64,000 bases of DNA from Psychrobacter jeotgali (lineage in GTDB: Bacteria; Pseudomonadota; Gammaproteobacteria; Pseudomonadales; Moraxellaceae): assembly GCF_904846315.1 (NCBI RefSeq), contig NZ_CAJHAF010000001.1:186001-250000 (forward strand). Reading direction: 5' to 3'. The translations under genes were made by a program, and so were the position numbers. Under the pieces are notes generated by a model. The model saw only the letters and a list, made by a program, of their open reading frames with translations. It did no database searches and was not told the origin of the DNA. Positions 15,309 to 24,377 of the stretch are shown in pieces (the stretch's first letter is position 1; each line of letters opens with the position of its first letter).

Positions 15309-17708
15309 TCAAGCAAAAGCGGGAAAGCCATTGGTATTGTTTTCAGCCTTGTTATTGCTGGTCTCGCTGCTGGTTTGACTAATGGCTGCGCGCGCTAAAA
15401 CCACGGTGGTGGATTTATAAGCGGGTATATGCGAGTCGGGTGCATGGGTGTCTAAGTCAAATAAATCGTTACATTCAGGATAATAAGCAGCGACCGCATT
15501 AGCAGCGATATCCATCTCGGTCAGCACCAGTGGCCCAAGGGTACGGGGTGGATTGGTGCTGCCTTGCTCGGCTTGACGCGAGACCGTAACCTTATCGCCT
15601 TTTTGCCAGCCTAAACGGCTGATTTCATCAGGATGCATAAATAATACGTCACGGCGATTGGTTTGACGATAACGGTCGTTATAACCAAAAATCATAGTAT
15701 TAAATTGGTCATGACTACGCACGCTGGTCAATTGCCAAACCTTCTGTTGATTATTCTGAGTGCTATTACTATTCTTAGAGTTTTTTGTATTATCATTAAA
15801 GGTAGCGGTAGTTTCTGCCATCTGAGCAGCGACATAAGTAATCGGGTATTTAGGCACTTCAAACTGTGCTTTACCACTTTCGGTATTCCACTCGCGATGG
15901 CGGGCAGGGTGGTATAAATGGAAACCACGTTCGGACTCTCGGATACGCTGATTAAAGTTCTCAAATCCATCAATAGCCTGTGCAATATAATCACGAATCA
16001 CATCAAAATCCGCACTCATTGCTTGCCAAGGGATTGATGAGTCATCACCGAGTACATGGGTAGCCATATCGGCTACGATTTGGGCTTCAGACTTTAGGGT
16101 AGCACTAATAGGCTTGAGGGTACCTCGGGTCGGTACAATCTGGCACATAGAGTCTTCAATAGTGGCAAATTGCTCACCTTTAGCGGTTACTAGACGCTCG
16201 GTACGGCCTATACAAGGTAAAATTAGATTATTGGCGCCCGGATATAGCATGGTTTCGTTGAGCTTAGTACCTACAAAAACATTAAGCTCATTAGTAGTTA
16301 GAGCTTGTTGAATGGCACTTTTGTCAGGTGCCGCAACCGCATAGTTACCACCCATACCGATAAAGGCTTTTATCTTGCCTTGAATCATAGCTTTGGCGCC
16401 TGCGACGACATCATAACCATCTTCACGTGGCATGGGTCGCTCAAACACCCGCTCTAAACTATCAAGCAAATCTTTACCGGGACGCTCATGAATACCCATG
16501 GTTCGGTCGCCCTGCACGTTGGAGTGTCCACGTACTGGAGACGCCCCCGCACCATCAATACCAATCATACCCATAAGTAATAGCAGATTGGTAATCATCG
16601 CCACGTTATCGTCGCCTTGTACGTGCTGAGTGATGCCCATGCCCCAAGTACAAATGGTTGCAGGGCTGTCGGCAACCAGTTTTGCAAGGGCAATAATCTC
16701 TGCTTGAGCAATACCGCAGCCAAGCTCAATATCTGCCCAGGTTTGCTGGTGCAGCCATTGCTTTAACGGCTCAAATCCTGAGGTATGCTCGGCAATAAAG
16801 TCATCATTGATCTTATGGTGTTCAATTAACCATTTGGCGAGACCCGTCAATAGCGCTGTATCGCCACCAATCTGAATTTGAACGACTTCATCGACCATAT
16901 CGTCGCTTTGACCTGCGGCCATATGAGTAGGTTTTTGTGGATTTCTAAAAGCGCTCAAACCTTGTTCACGCATTGGGTTGATAGAAGTGATTTTGCAGCC
17001 TTCGCTATGGGCATGGGCTAGCATCTCGAGCATACGAGGATGATTGGTTGCAGGATTCTGCCCAAACATGAGTATCAGTTTGGCCTGTTCAAAATCCTCT
17101 AACATCACCGTGGCTTTACCAACGCCTAACTGCTTACCCAGCATGACAGAGGTCGGCTCGTGACACATATTGGAGCAATCCGGCAGATTATTGGTACCAA
17201 AACAGCGCACAAATAATTGATACATAAAGGCCGGCTCATTAGTAACCCGACCTGAGGTATAAAATAAAGCATCATCAGGGGAGGCAAGCTTATTTAGCTC
17301 TTTAGCGATAATCTTATAAGCGTTTTCCCAAGAGATAGGCAGGTAACGATCTTGCGTGGCATCATAACGCATAGGTTCGGATAAACGGCCACTATGCTCA
17401 AGCTCGTAACCTGTCCATTTTTGCAGCTGGGTTACGGTATTTTTGGCAAAAAAAGCAGCGTCGGCCTTTACAGACATAGTCTCACTAGCAAGGACTTTGA
17501 TACCGGTTTCACAAACGTCTATAGTTTTATGACTTTTATGGTCCGGCCAAGCGCAGCCTGGGCAATCAAAGCCTCCTTTGGGCTGATTACTACCGAAAAC
17601 GCTTAAGCTTCCTCGCAAAAAGGCTTTATAATCCATAAGCTTACGAGTAGAGGCAATCAGCGCCGGCCAACCAGCAGCTGGATGAGTATAAACGGGGATT
17701 TTACGCAT
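15309..17708 (-). CDS. FdhF/YdeP family molybdopterin oxidoreductase
   Basis: Large bis-MGD oxidoreductase of the FdhF/YdeP group (799 residues), cytoplasmic and without export signal. Near the N-terminus is FDCPGCAWPDHK (Cys49, Cys52), typical of this group. The central domain has MGITQHVQGDDNVAMITNLL and the cofactor-binding ASPVRGHSNVQGDRTMG. The C-terminal domain contains the MopB dinucleotide-binding part (LTSVRSHDQFNTMIFGYNDR). YdeP of Escherichia coli is linked to acid resistance, but substrate is unknown; formate is possible only by family resemblance. ATG 17708 is chosen because GAGG lies upstream; ATG 17720 lacks one. fdhD follows in the same direction. A low-complexity Asn/Ser insert (near residue 650) breaks the usual alignment. 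Confidence 0.9.
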   Translation of the reverse strand: MRKIPVYTHPAAGWPALIASTRKLMDYKAFLRGSLSVFGSNQPKGGFDCPGCAWPDHKSHKTIDVCETGIKVLASETMSVKADAAFFAKNTVTQLQKWTGYELEHSGRLSEPMRYDATQDRYLPISWENAYKIIAKELNKLASPDDALFYTSGRVTNEPAFMYQLFVRCFGTNNLPDCSNMCHEPTSVMLGKQLGVGKATVMLEDFEQAKLILMFGQNPATNHPRMLEMLAHAHSEGCKITSINPMREQGLSAFRNPQKPTHMAAGQSDDMVDEVVQIQIGGDTALLTGLAKWLIEHHKINDDFIAEHTSGFEPLKQWLHQQTWADIELGCGIAQAEIIALAKLVADSPATICTWGMGITQHVQGDDNVAMITNLLLLMGMIGIDGAGASPVRGHSNVQGDRTMGIHERPGKDLLDSLERVFERPMPREDGYDVVAGAKAMIQGKIKAFIGMGGNYAVAAPDKSAIQQALTTNELNVFVGTKLNETMLYPGANNLILPCIGRTERLVTAKGEQFATIEDSMCQIVPTRGTLKPISATLKSEAQIVADMATHVLGDDSSIPWQAMSADFDVIRDYIAQAIDGFENFNQRIRESERGFHLYHPARHREWNTESGKAQFEVPKYPITYVAAQMAETTATFNDNTKNSKNSNSTQNNQQKVWQLTSVRSHDQFNTMIFGYNDRYRQTNRRDVLFMHPDEISRLGWQKGDKVTVSRQAEQGSTNPPRTLGPLVLTEMDIAANAVAAYYPECNDLFDLDTHAPDSHIPAYKSTTVVLARAAISQTSSETSNNKAENNTNGFPAFA

Positions 17709-17833
17709 GATAAGCCTCATAACTAATAAGAAATAAATGACAATAGATAATGATACTAAATGCTATCTACAGATAGCCAGCATAAACGCAATAATACCAA
17801 TATCTTTACAAATATCCTTATCTTATACCAACA

Positions 17834-17867
17834 AAACCCTCAAGAGGTTTAAATTTCTTGAGGGTTT
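17834..17867 (-). terminator. Intrinsic terminator after tsdA
   Basis: Stem aaaccctcaag (17834-17844) with cttgagggttt (17857-17867) and a 12-nt loop, followed on the minus strand by TTTTGTTGG. It ends the cytochrome operon that reads leftward. Confidence 0.85.
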
Positions 17868-17943
17868 CTTGGATAGTTGAGCTTTTAATAATGGAGTTAA
17901 GCCTTTAATAAAAGCTCATGCTCTTTAACTCGCATAATTAAGA

Positions 17944-18882
17944 TTAATAACGTGCATCTTTGGGTTTTTTGCCACTTGGCCAGTCATTTACTTTACCCGC
18001 AAAATCAGGGCGTGGTTTATGAGTAAAGAATTCTGCTACATCAACGGCATCTTGATCACTCAAGACGTTACCATGACCCCATAAACCTTTAGTTTGAATA
18101 CCCATCGGCATATTGTATTTTACAAAAGCCGCTGCTTTATACGTTCGTGCCATACCAGCGCCAATATTAAAGGACTCATCGCCCCATAATGGTGGGAATA
18201 CAATGTCGCCGCGGCTGTCTTTTATGCCTTCGCCATTATCACCATGGCAGGTAGCACACTGAGCATAATAGAGCTTTTCACCACGTACCGGATCACCGAC
18301 TAAAGTAGTATCAACCTCACCGGCATTATTGATATCGACTTTTTGATCTTTAGGGGTGTTTTGGCTAAGCCACTTCATATAGGCAATCATGGCTTTCATC
18401 TCAGGACCTTCGCGATCCAGTGGCACCCCATTCATAGAGCGCTGGAAGCAGCCATTAATCCGCCCTTCCATATCTACCTCTTTACCGGCGCGCGGCATAA
18501 CTCTAGGGTAAGTGTTATAGCTGTTGATGTACGGATCGCCAAGTGGGACTTTACCTTGCGAGATATGGCAGCTATTACAGTTCATCTGAGCGCCTACGTT
18601 TTGGGGTAGTAAACGCTTGGTCTCGTTCAATAAGCGTTTACCATAAAATATCTCATCAGCATTAGGCTCATCCAAGATAGCTGTATCCTGTGGCAACACA
18701 TAAGTACCGATATCTTCGTTAGCATCGTCAGCTGTTACCAGATTGAACTCTGATGCTTGACGCTCGATGGGTTCAGGCTGAGAGCAACCACTGATAGCAA
18801 CAATGGCACTGATGCTCGCTGCTAACAGGACAGTAGTAGATCTGCCAGCAACATGAGGTCGATTAAAGAGTGATTTATTCAT
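17944..18882 (-). CDS. tsdA: Thiosulfate dehydrogenase / tetrathionate reductase TsdA (diheme cytochrome c)
   Basis: Diheme cytochrome c that interconverts thiosulfate and tetrathionate. Heme motifs are CNSCH (102-106) and CATCH (209-213). The segment RINGCFQRSMNGVPL places Cys145 where TsdA enzymes have the distinctive cysteine axial heme ligand, and the rest (GKRLLNETKRLLPQNVG, PRAGKEVDMEGRING) also follows that family. The N-terminus looks like a lipoprotein signal with Cys33 in ISGC, so it is probably membrane tethered. The gene overlaps the upstream triheme cytochrome gene by one base (TAATG), so the two are translationally coupled. The TtrS/TtrR-like system lies divergently upstream. 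Psychrobacter TsdA enzymes are known from the literature; direction of the reaction in vivo cannot be told from sequence. Confidence 0.9.
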   Translation of the reverse strand: MNKSLFNRPHVAGRSTTVLLAASISAIVAISGCSQPEPIERQASEFNLVTADDANEDIGTYVLPQDTAILDEPNADEIFYGKRLLNETKRLLPQNVGAQMNCNSCHISQGKVPLGDPYINSYNTYPRVMPRAGKEVDMEGRINGCFQRSMNGVPLDREGPEMKAMIAYMKWLSQNTPKDQKVDINNAGEVDTTLVGDPVRGEKLYYAQCATCHGDNGEGIKDSRGDIVFPPLWGDESFNIGAGMARTYKAAAFVKYNMPMGIQTKGLWGHGNVLSDQDAVDVAEFFTHKPRPDFAGKVNDWPSGKKPKDARY

Positions 18883-20258
18883 TATTTTGCTCCTTGTGTG
18901 GCAGCATCAATACTTAGGTCTGGGGCGATGTCTGTACCAGTTTTAGGCTTCTTGGCGAGGAAGGCACGCATTTCAACCACATCATTCACATCAATCTCAG
19001 GCGCCTGATTGGTCCAGCTATTACGCACATAGTTGACCACTTCTGCTACATCAGCATCGCTTAGGTTGGTGAATTCGGGCATAGTAAAGGCCATGCGGTC
19101 ATGTGGGGTCTCAGGCATCCTGCCGCCACCTAAAGTAATTTGTAATACTGAGTCGGCATTTTTGGAGAAAACCGCACTGTTAGCATCGAGTGCTGGGAAG
19201 ATACGAGGAACCCCTTTGCCATCCGCACGGTGACAGATTTGGCAATATTCAGCGTACAAGATAGCGCCGCGCGAATCATAATCGCCATCTAATAATTTTT
19301 GGGTGGTAACGTCTGCTTTCTCAGGGAGAGTGACTTCTTTACCAGGGGCGGGGCTAAGAGTTTTTAAGTAAGAAGACATAGCGTTAATATCATCTTCTGT
19401 CATATATTGGGTACTATGTTCAACCACTTCTGCCATCGCACCAAAGGCGGCTGTAGTATCGGTACGACCAGTTTTAAAGAAGTCATTGAGCTCATCAACG
19501 CTCCATGTTGCAAGGCCGCGATGCTCACCGCGAATGCTCTTTGCACGCCAGCCATCGATAACCGCACCGCTTAAGTATTCATCAGAATCAGCATTGCTCA
19601 GCGCGATTTCTTGATAACCGATACCACGCTCGGTATGACAAGAGCCACAGTGACCAGGCCCTTCGATTAGGTATTGACCACGAGCTAATACCGCATCGTT
19701 GGTCTCGGGTACAAACTCACGTTTTGGGGCAAATAGCGCTTGCCAATAAGCCAAAGGCCAGCGCCAGTTAGTCACAGGAGGCAACTCACTTTTTAGGTTG
19801 GCCTGATTGACCGGCTTTACAGCAGACATAAAGTAAGCATACATCGCTGCCATGTCTTCATCGGGCATGATTTGGTAGGAGGGGTACGGCATAGCAGGGT
19901 ACAAAGCTTTATTGCCAGGGGCGACACCATGCTTGACGGCGTTTTTAAAATCATCAAAGCTATAATTGCCAATACCCGTCTCTTTATCCGGGGTAATATT
20001 GGTAGAGTAAATGGCACCTAACGGCGTTAGCATAGGTAGGCCGCCAGCGTAAGCTTCACCATCAAGGGTAGAGTGACAAGCAACACAATCAGCGGTACGA
20101 GTGACATACTCACCTTTTTTTATGAGCTCAGGATCAGTTATATTAACCTCAATATCGCTACTACTGGTGCGTAAATTGGGTAATAATATACCGATAATAA
20201 AGGCGATTGCCAGCCCTATGACGGCAGCCATTATTATAGTTAGTGGCCACTTTTTCAT
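18882..20258 (-). CDS. Membrane-anchored triheme cytochrome c, probable TsdA redox partner
   Basis: This 458-residue cytochrome has one N-terminal membrane anchor (about 5-25) and three heme attachment sites: CVACH (58-62), CGSCH (204-208) and CQICH (339-343). The architecture is that of the triheme cytochrome subunits of membrane alcohol and gluconate dehydrogenases, which exchange electrons with quinones or terminal oxidases. Here no dehydrogenase is near; the gene is directly followed by tsdA with a one-base overlap, so it probably carries electrons between TsdA and the respiratory chain. Classical TsdB partners have two hemes, so this is a larger substitute. ATG 20258 follows GGAGGG by 7 nt and is preferred to ATG 20273. 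Confidence 0.88.
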   Translation of the reverse strand: MKKWPLTIIMAAVIGLAIAFIIGILLPNLRTSSSDIEVNITDPELIKKGEYVTRTADCVACHSTLDGEAYAGGLPMLTPLGAIYSTNITPDKETGIGNYSFDDFKNAVKHGVAPGNKALYPAMPYPSYQIMPDEDMAAMYAYFMSAVKPVNQANLKSELPPVTNWRWPLAYWQALFAPKREFVPETNDAVLARGQYLIEGPGHCGSCHTERGIGYQEIALSNADSDEYLSGAVIDGWRAKSIRGEHRGLATWSVDELNDFFKTGRTDTTAAFGAMAEVVEHSTQYMTEDDINAMSSYLKTLSPAPGKEVTLPEKADVTTQKLLDGDYDSRGAILYAEYCQICHRADGKGVPRIFPALDANSAVFSKNADSVLQITLGGGRMPETPHDRMAFTMPEFTNLSDADVAEVVNYVRNSWTNQAPEIDVNDVVEMRAFLAKKPKTGTDIAPDLSIDAATQGAK

Positions 20259-20386
20259 AAGCTTGCCCTCCATGATAATTTATTTTTTGATAATCTCTTT
20301 GCTAAGCTCAGTATTGAGTGCAACAATTAACGTAACCAATTACAGTGTTGCTATATAGTATAGGGTAACGTGTAACATCATGGTAT

Positions 20387-20400
20387 TGTGGAAAACCACA
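20387..20400. promoter_or_regulatory. Palindrome tgtggaaaaccaca, candidate TtrR operator
   Basis: A perfect 5-4-5 palindrome in the 225-bp region between the triheme cytochrome gene and ttrS. It lies 84 bp before the ttrS start, and about 20-25 bp upstream of a possible -10 (TATACT on the minus strand) for the cytochrome genes. It is the best dyad in the region, but its link to TtrR is only positional. Confidence 0.45.
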
Positions 20401-20483
20401 TTCTTTTTGAGGCTTTAGGTTATCAGCTTAAATAAAGATTAATATAGATATCGATAATCACGTAGATAGAGTGTTGAATAGTA

Positions 20484-22703
20484 ATGCCACGAACCATAAC
20501 AGTACCTAAGCTCATGCTGAGATCTCCAGCTTTATTATTGCTAGCTATAACAGTGCTTATGGTGCAATCCATAACCTCTGCGTGCGCCCAGACTTACTAT
20601 TTGGGCGTACTGGCTCCGCAAGGAGAGGCGGCGGCACAGCAGCGCTGGCAGCCTTGGTTGGACGGTCTTAATAATCATTTAGCGGAAGATACGATCGTTT
20701 TGGTACCACTAGCGTTAGAGAATTGGCAACAACAAATTGAAGCGGGGCAGTTTGCTTTTGTACTGGGTCCGCAAGTACAGTTTATTAGAATGGATACTAC
20801 AGGCTGGCGCTGGATGGCTACGGTGCAATCTGCTAGAGCTGAAAACAAGAGGCTCACTACCTCTGAATGGTCCGAAGCACAGTTAGTAGAGTCTGCATCC
20901 GAGCCTGAAGCAATTCCATCTACTCCCTCAGCAAGTTTTATAACCCCCCAAAATCAGCAGTCGCCAACAGTGACTTTGGCTAATGAGTTAAATGAGCTCA
21001 GTCAGCTGACTGAAGCCAGTGCTATGGAACAGGTCGCTAGTGCGTTATGGGTAAGGGCAGATAGCGACATCTATAGGCTACAGGATTTGCAGCAGCGCAA
21101 AGTAGTGGCGGTGGATGAGGATGCGTTTGGCGGTTACCTGCTCATTGCGCATTTATTACAGCAAAATGGCATTGCTCCGAGCAGCTATCAAACCCAATTC
21201 GTCGGTTACCCTGTCGAGCGTACCTTGAGTACCTTAGCAAGCGGGGCAGTGGATGCCGCTATAGCGCCGCTGTGCTTGATGGAGGAGATGGCGCGACAAG
21301 GGAAGATTGACCAATCAAAGTATCGGCTTGTGCATTCGGTCAAGACCGCCTCACAATGCCAGTCTTCAACCAAGATTTATCCCAATTGGACATTGGCAGC
21401 TACTGCGCAAGCGCCAGCAGGTTTAATAAGGCAAGTGAATCAAAATCTGTTTACCGTATCTGGGCAAGCTAATGATACACATTTAAGAGGCGAAACAACT
21501 GTCTTACGCTGGTTGCCGCCTGAGTCTAGTGCAGATGCAGAGCGCATTTTGTACGATATGAATCGCCATCCTTCGCAAAAGCAGTTGGGCAGTCATATTG
21601 TTGATTGGATTTATGCGCATCGTTGGTGGGTGGGGATCATTGCTTTTATCATCGTTATATCGACTATCAATTATGGTTGGATGAGCTGGCTGGCGTGGCG
21701 CAGGCGGCGACAAATTCTTGAGCAGAACCGCTTGATCCGAGATTATGATCATAGGCTTAAACAGTCTGAACGCTTTGCAGTCATTGGAGAGATGAGCGGA
21801 TCGATTGCACACGAAATTAACCAGCCCCTAGCTACCATTCAGAACTATGCTCAAGGCTTATTGATTCGCAGTCAAAAGGTAACGACCGATGGTCAACATG
21901 AAAATGACCATAACAATAGGAATGAGAATCAAAAAAATGCCGTTGACAGAAGAACTACGGAGAGGGCGCTACAGCAGATCGTTAATGAAACCACACGGGT
22001 TGCCGCAGTGATTAGTAATATTCGCCGCTGGGCAGGTAAACCTCAATCTGATGAGGTGAGCGTCGATATCGCTGATATTTATCAGCAGTGCATACTTCTA
22101 TTAGGCGAAAAAGCGGCAGATATGAGCTTTTGGTATGCTAGCGACTACCAGCAATTGCAGCTACCTAGCTTGCTGCTTGATCAGCTATTTATTAATACTA
22201 TGCTAAATAGCCAGCAGCAAGGAGCAGCTCATATTATGCTACGCTGCCAAGCGTTAGAAGAGAACCATACTCGCTGGTTGGTTCTACATATTACTGACGA
22301 TGCCGGCGGTTTTGATGAGTCGCGTTTGACCTCCGCTCAGTTATCTAAACAAACCTATACTCAATCTGATTCAACCAAGGTAGAAGGCTTAGGCTTGGGT
22401 TTGATGATCTGCCAAAGATTATGCAAATCCATTGGCGGAGCGATGCGGTTGAATAATATAGAAGTAGAAAAAGAGCTCGCACGTATAAAAGCGCTTAACC
22501 CGCATTATCAACAACGTCTCAAACATACTTTAAATGGTAAGACTCAAATTGTTCCAACAGATAGTAAATATCCATGGAAGCATAAGATAGGGGCACAAGT
22601 ATCGTTTTATCTGCCATTGCAATCAACATCTGCTACTATTAAAGAGTTCAATACTATTCATAAAACCGATTCCAATAACCCCAGTCAGCAAGGTGGCGTA
22701 TGA
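20484..22703 (+). CDS. ttrS: TtrS-like sensor histidine kinase with PhnD-type periplasmic sensor domain
   Basis: Sensor kinase whose N-terminal half resembles the phosphate/phosphonate-binding protein fold of TtrS, the tetrathionate sensor of Salmonella. A signal segment (1-36) is followed by YYLGVLAPQGEAAAQQRWQ and, near residues 200-265, by the two-lobe binding domain with VAVDEDAFGGYLL. A membrane segment lies near 376-398 (WWVGIIAFIIVISTINYG). H-box MSGSIAHEINQPLATI has His443, and G-box GLGLGLMICQRLCKSIGG closes the ATPase domain. It overlaps ttrR by four bases (ATGA). The neighbouring tsdA makes tetrathionate or thiosulfate the natural ligand. The ORF has a long low-complexity linker near residues 145-185. 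Confidence 0.88.
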   Translation: MPRTITVPKLMLRSPALLLLAITVLMVQSITSACAQTYYLGVLAPQGEAAAQQRWQPWLDGLNNHLAEDTIVLVPLALENWQQQIEAGQFAFVLGPQVQFIRMDTTGWRWMATVQSARAENKRLTTSEWSEAQLVESASEPEAIPSTPSASFITPQNQQSPTVTLANELNELSQLTEASAMEQVASALWVRADSDIYRLQDLQQRKVVAVDEDAFGGYLLIAHLLQQNGIAPSSYQTQFVGYPVERTLSTLASGAVDAAIAPLCLMEEMARQGKIDQSKYRLVHSVKTASQCQSSTKIYPNWTLAATAQAPAGLIRQVNQNLFTVSGQANDTHLRGETTVLRWLPPESSADAERILYDMNRHPSQKQLGSHIVDWIYAHRWWVGIIAFIIVISTINYGWMSWLAWRRRRQILEQNRLIRDYDHRLKQSERFAVIGEMSGSIAHEINQPLATIQNYAQGLLIRSQKVTTDGQHENDHNNRNENQKNAVDRRTTERALQQIVNETTRVAAVISNIRRWAGKPQSDEVSVDIADIYQQCILLLGEKAADMSFWYASDYQQLQLPSLLLDQLFINTMLNSQQQGAAHIMLRCQALEENHTRWLVLHITDDAGGFDESRLTSAQLSKQTYTQSDSTKVEGLGLGLMICQRLCKSIGGAMRLNNIEVEKELARIKALNPHYQQRLKHTLNGKTQIVPTDSKYPWKHKIGAQVSFYLPLQSTSATIKEFNTIHKTDSNNPSQQGGV

Positions 22704-23374
22704 CATCCTCAAAAACAGCAGATGGACTAACTGAATGGTCAAATGAGTCTGTCAACGATGATTGGTACGAAAGTATGGTTCCAGAGCAGCTAATGATACA
22801 CATTATTGACGATGAACAAAGTGTGCGTGAGTCCTGCGAGTTCTTAGTTAATAGTTTGGGCCTGAGCACTAAAACTTGGGCGAGTGCCGTATTGTTTTCA
22901 CAGCAGGTCAATATTTATTATCCAGCAGTGGTGATCAGTGATTTGATGATGCCAGAGATGAGCGGGCATGCCCTGCAAGATTATCTGAACCAACATGATA
23001 GCCCTATTGCTATGATTGCATTAACGGGCAATGGTGAGATTCCCGATGCAGTGACTATGCTCAAAAAGGGCGCAGCTGATTATCTAGAAAAGCCTATTAG
23101 CAGCCAACGCCTACAAGAAGCAATTAGTGCCGCCCAAGTTTTAACCATCAAACGTGCTAAGCGCTACTATATTCGAAAGCTCTATGCCCAGCTGACCGAT
23201 AAAGAAAAGCAAGTCGCTCATGAGCTGATGCAAGGGAACCTTAATAAAGTTATTGCGGATCATCTAGAGGTTTCAGTCCGCACAGTAGAGGTGCACCGCT
23301 CACAGGTCATGAAAAAGATGCAAGCGCAGCATGTCAGTGAGTTGATTCAGAAGTTGGCGATGTTAGAGGATTAG
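22700..23374 (+). CDS. ttrR: TtrR-like response regulator (LuxR/FixJ type)
   Basis: This 224-residue response regulator has a receiver domain with acidic IIDDEQ, phospho-acceptor Asp81 in VVISDLMMPEMSG and Lys in YLEKPIS. A C-terminal LuxR/FixJ helix-turn-helix follows: LTDKEKQVAHELMQG and VSVRTVEVHRSQVMKKM. It belongs to the TtrR/FixJ class that partners PhnD-type kinases. The start at 22700 overlaps the kinase stop and has AAGGTGG upstream. This gives about 31 residues before the receiver domain, so a start at Met32 cannot be excluded. Its probable targets are the divergent cytochrome genes. Confidence 0.88.
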   Translation: MTSSKTADGLTEWSNESVNDDWYESMVPEQLMIHIIDDEQSVRESCEFLVNSLGLSTKTWASAVLFSQQVNIYYPAVVISDLMMPEMSGHALQDYLNQHDSPIAMIALTGNGEIPDAVTMLKKGAADYLEKPISSQRLQEAISAAQVLTIKRAKRYYIRKLYAQLTDKEKQVAHELMQGNLNKVIADHLEVSVRTVEVHRSQVMKKMQAQHVSELIQKLAMLED

Positions 23375-23410
23375 TTTAGGTAGGTTGGTTCGAATTAAAG
23401 TTAATTATCC

Positions 23411-23440
23411 TTAATGCTTAATGCTTAATGCTTAATGCTT
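23411..23440 (+). repeat. Heptanucleotide tandem repeat (ttaatgc x4)
   Basis: Four exact copies of ttaatgc (23411-23438) plus two bases of a fifth. It sits immediately before the -35 hexamer of the promoter for the next gene pair. The unit is not a multiple of three, but the repeat is intergenic, so change in copy number would alter promoter spacing or AT-rich upstream contacts rather than a reading frame. Confidence 0.9.
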
Positions 23441-23446
23441 ATTCCG

Positions 23447-23475
23447 TTGATTGTTGTATATAGTTATACTATTAT
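23447..23475 (+). promoter_or_regulatory. Promoter with internal palindrome for the RelE pair
   Basis: A -35 TTGATT (23447-23452) and a -10 TATTAT (23470-23475) with 17-bp spacing. The spacer contains gtata-tagt-tatac (23456-23469), a perfect inverted repeat in the place where autoregulatory toxin-antitoxin operators usually lie. The 5' leader is about 36 nt. Confidence 0.6.
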
Positions 23476-23516
23476 GATGTACTCAGGTATTTGCCACAGT
23501 TATATACGGGTAAAAA

Positions 23517-24377
23517 ATGACAGTACAAGCTCAAGTTGACGTAAAAATCTTAAATGATTGTCTATCTGGTGAAAGTAAAAAAACTACCGATTTATTTAAA
23601 TTAAATAGATTGGAAAAAGCGGTGTCTGCATTAGAGAAGGTTGAGCCAGTTCAAGGGTATGCAGCTAGAACCTTGTACTTATGCTATATGAATAAACCAA
23701 AAGAAGCGGTCTCTTATATTACAAATATTATTGAACAATATGGTTCTATAGATAGTTTGCAAGAGATTAGATTATACGCTTTAAAAAAGTACGGGAACTG
23801 GGATTTGTATAAGTCTGAAACTGAGAGGTATTTGCTTTCTAAAAAACCAGAAACAGCAGCGGAAGTGTTAGATACTTATATCTCTGAATCTCAAATGTTT
23901 AGTGACAACTCTGGTAGTTTCGTTGAAGTATTAAAACATCATAATGTGGCTGATTTTCATAAGTTAAATCATATAATTGATGAGCAAAAGCAAAACTATT
24001 TAGATTTAGGAGTTAAACTCAAAACATTTAGAAAGGTATTACAGATTGCCTTTTCTGTTATTGATAGTCTGTTTAATGTGCAACTTTATACAGATGTCAG
24101 AACTTCAAATGTTATGCAAATTATCATCTCAAATGAATTTTGGACATCCGAACAAGCGTCAGAATTAACAGAGGAGATTAATAATGCCATTCTTGCTGAA
24201 GACGATATTGAATTTCAGCTTGCAGCCGATGAAATTGAGGTGTTCTGCATCAATGTGAATCCAGAGAAAGTACCCCTTGACTTTAAACTGTATGAAGATG
24301 ATTCAGATGAAGAGTTGGTTAGTTTAATCAAATCAAGAATGGCTAGCGAACCTAAATTTGAGAGATTAGATGTCTGA
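23517..24377 (+). CDS. Unknown 286-residue protein coupled to a RelE toxin
   Basis: I do not recognise this protein. It is soluble, with no signal peptide or membrane segment. The first 100 residues have helix-rich pairs that resemble TPR-type repeats (ARTLYLCYMNKPKEAVSYI). The middle is helical and the C-terminus acidic (DFKLYEDDSDEELVSLIKS). It overlaps the following RelE-family toxin gene by 8 bases and shares its promoter, so it occupies the antitoxin position. No ribbon-helix-helix or other DNA-binding fold is visible by eye. The gene is richer in A+T than its neighbours (many tta, ata, aaa codons), a sign of acquisition. A role as an atypical antitoxin or chaperone is an inference from position; it could be unrelated. 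Confidence 0.7.
   Translation: MTVQAQVDVKILNDCLSGESKKTTDLFKLNRLEKAVSALEKVEPVQGYAARTLYLCYMNKPKEAVSYITNIIEQYGSIDSLQEIRLYALKKYGNWDLYKSETERYLLSKKPETAAEVLDTYISESQMFSDNSGSFVEVLKHHNVADFHKLNHIIDEQKQNYLDLGVKLKTFRKVLQIAFSVIDSLFNVQLYTDVRTSNVMQIIISNEFWTSEQASELTEEINNAILAEDDIEFQLAADEIEVFCINVNPEKVPLDFKLYEDDSDEELVSLIKSRMASEPKFERLDV

Noticed and set aside
20101..20358. 85-residue ORF opposite the start of the triheme cytochrome gene
   Set aside because: It is the reverse-strand image of the membrane anchor, without a start signal; the cytochrome frame is supported by heme motifs.
23411..23440. Start of a CRISPR or other array at the heptamer repeat
   Set aside because: The unit is 7 bp with no spacers and no cas genes nearby; it is a simple tandem repeat.
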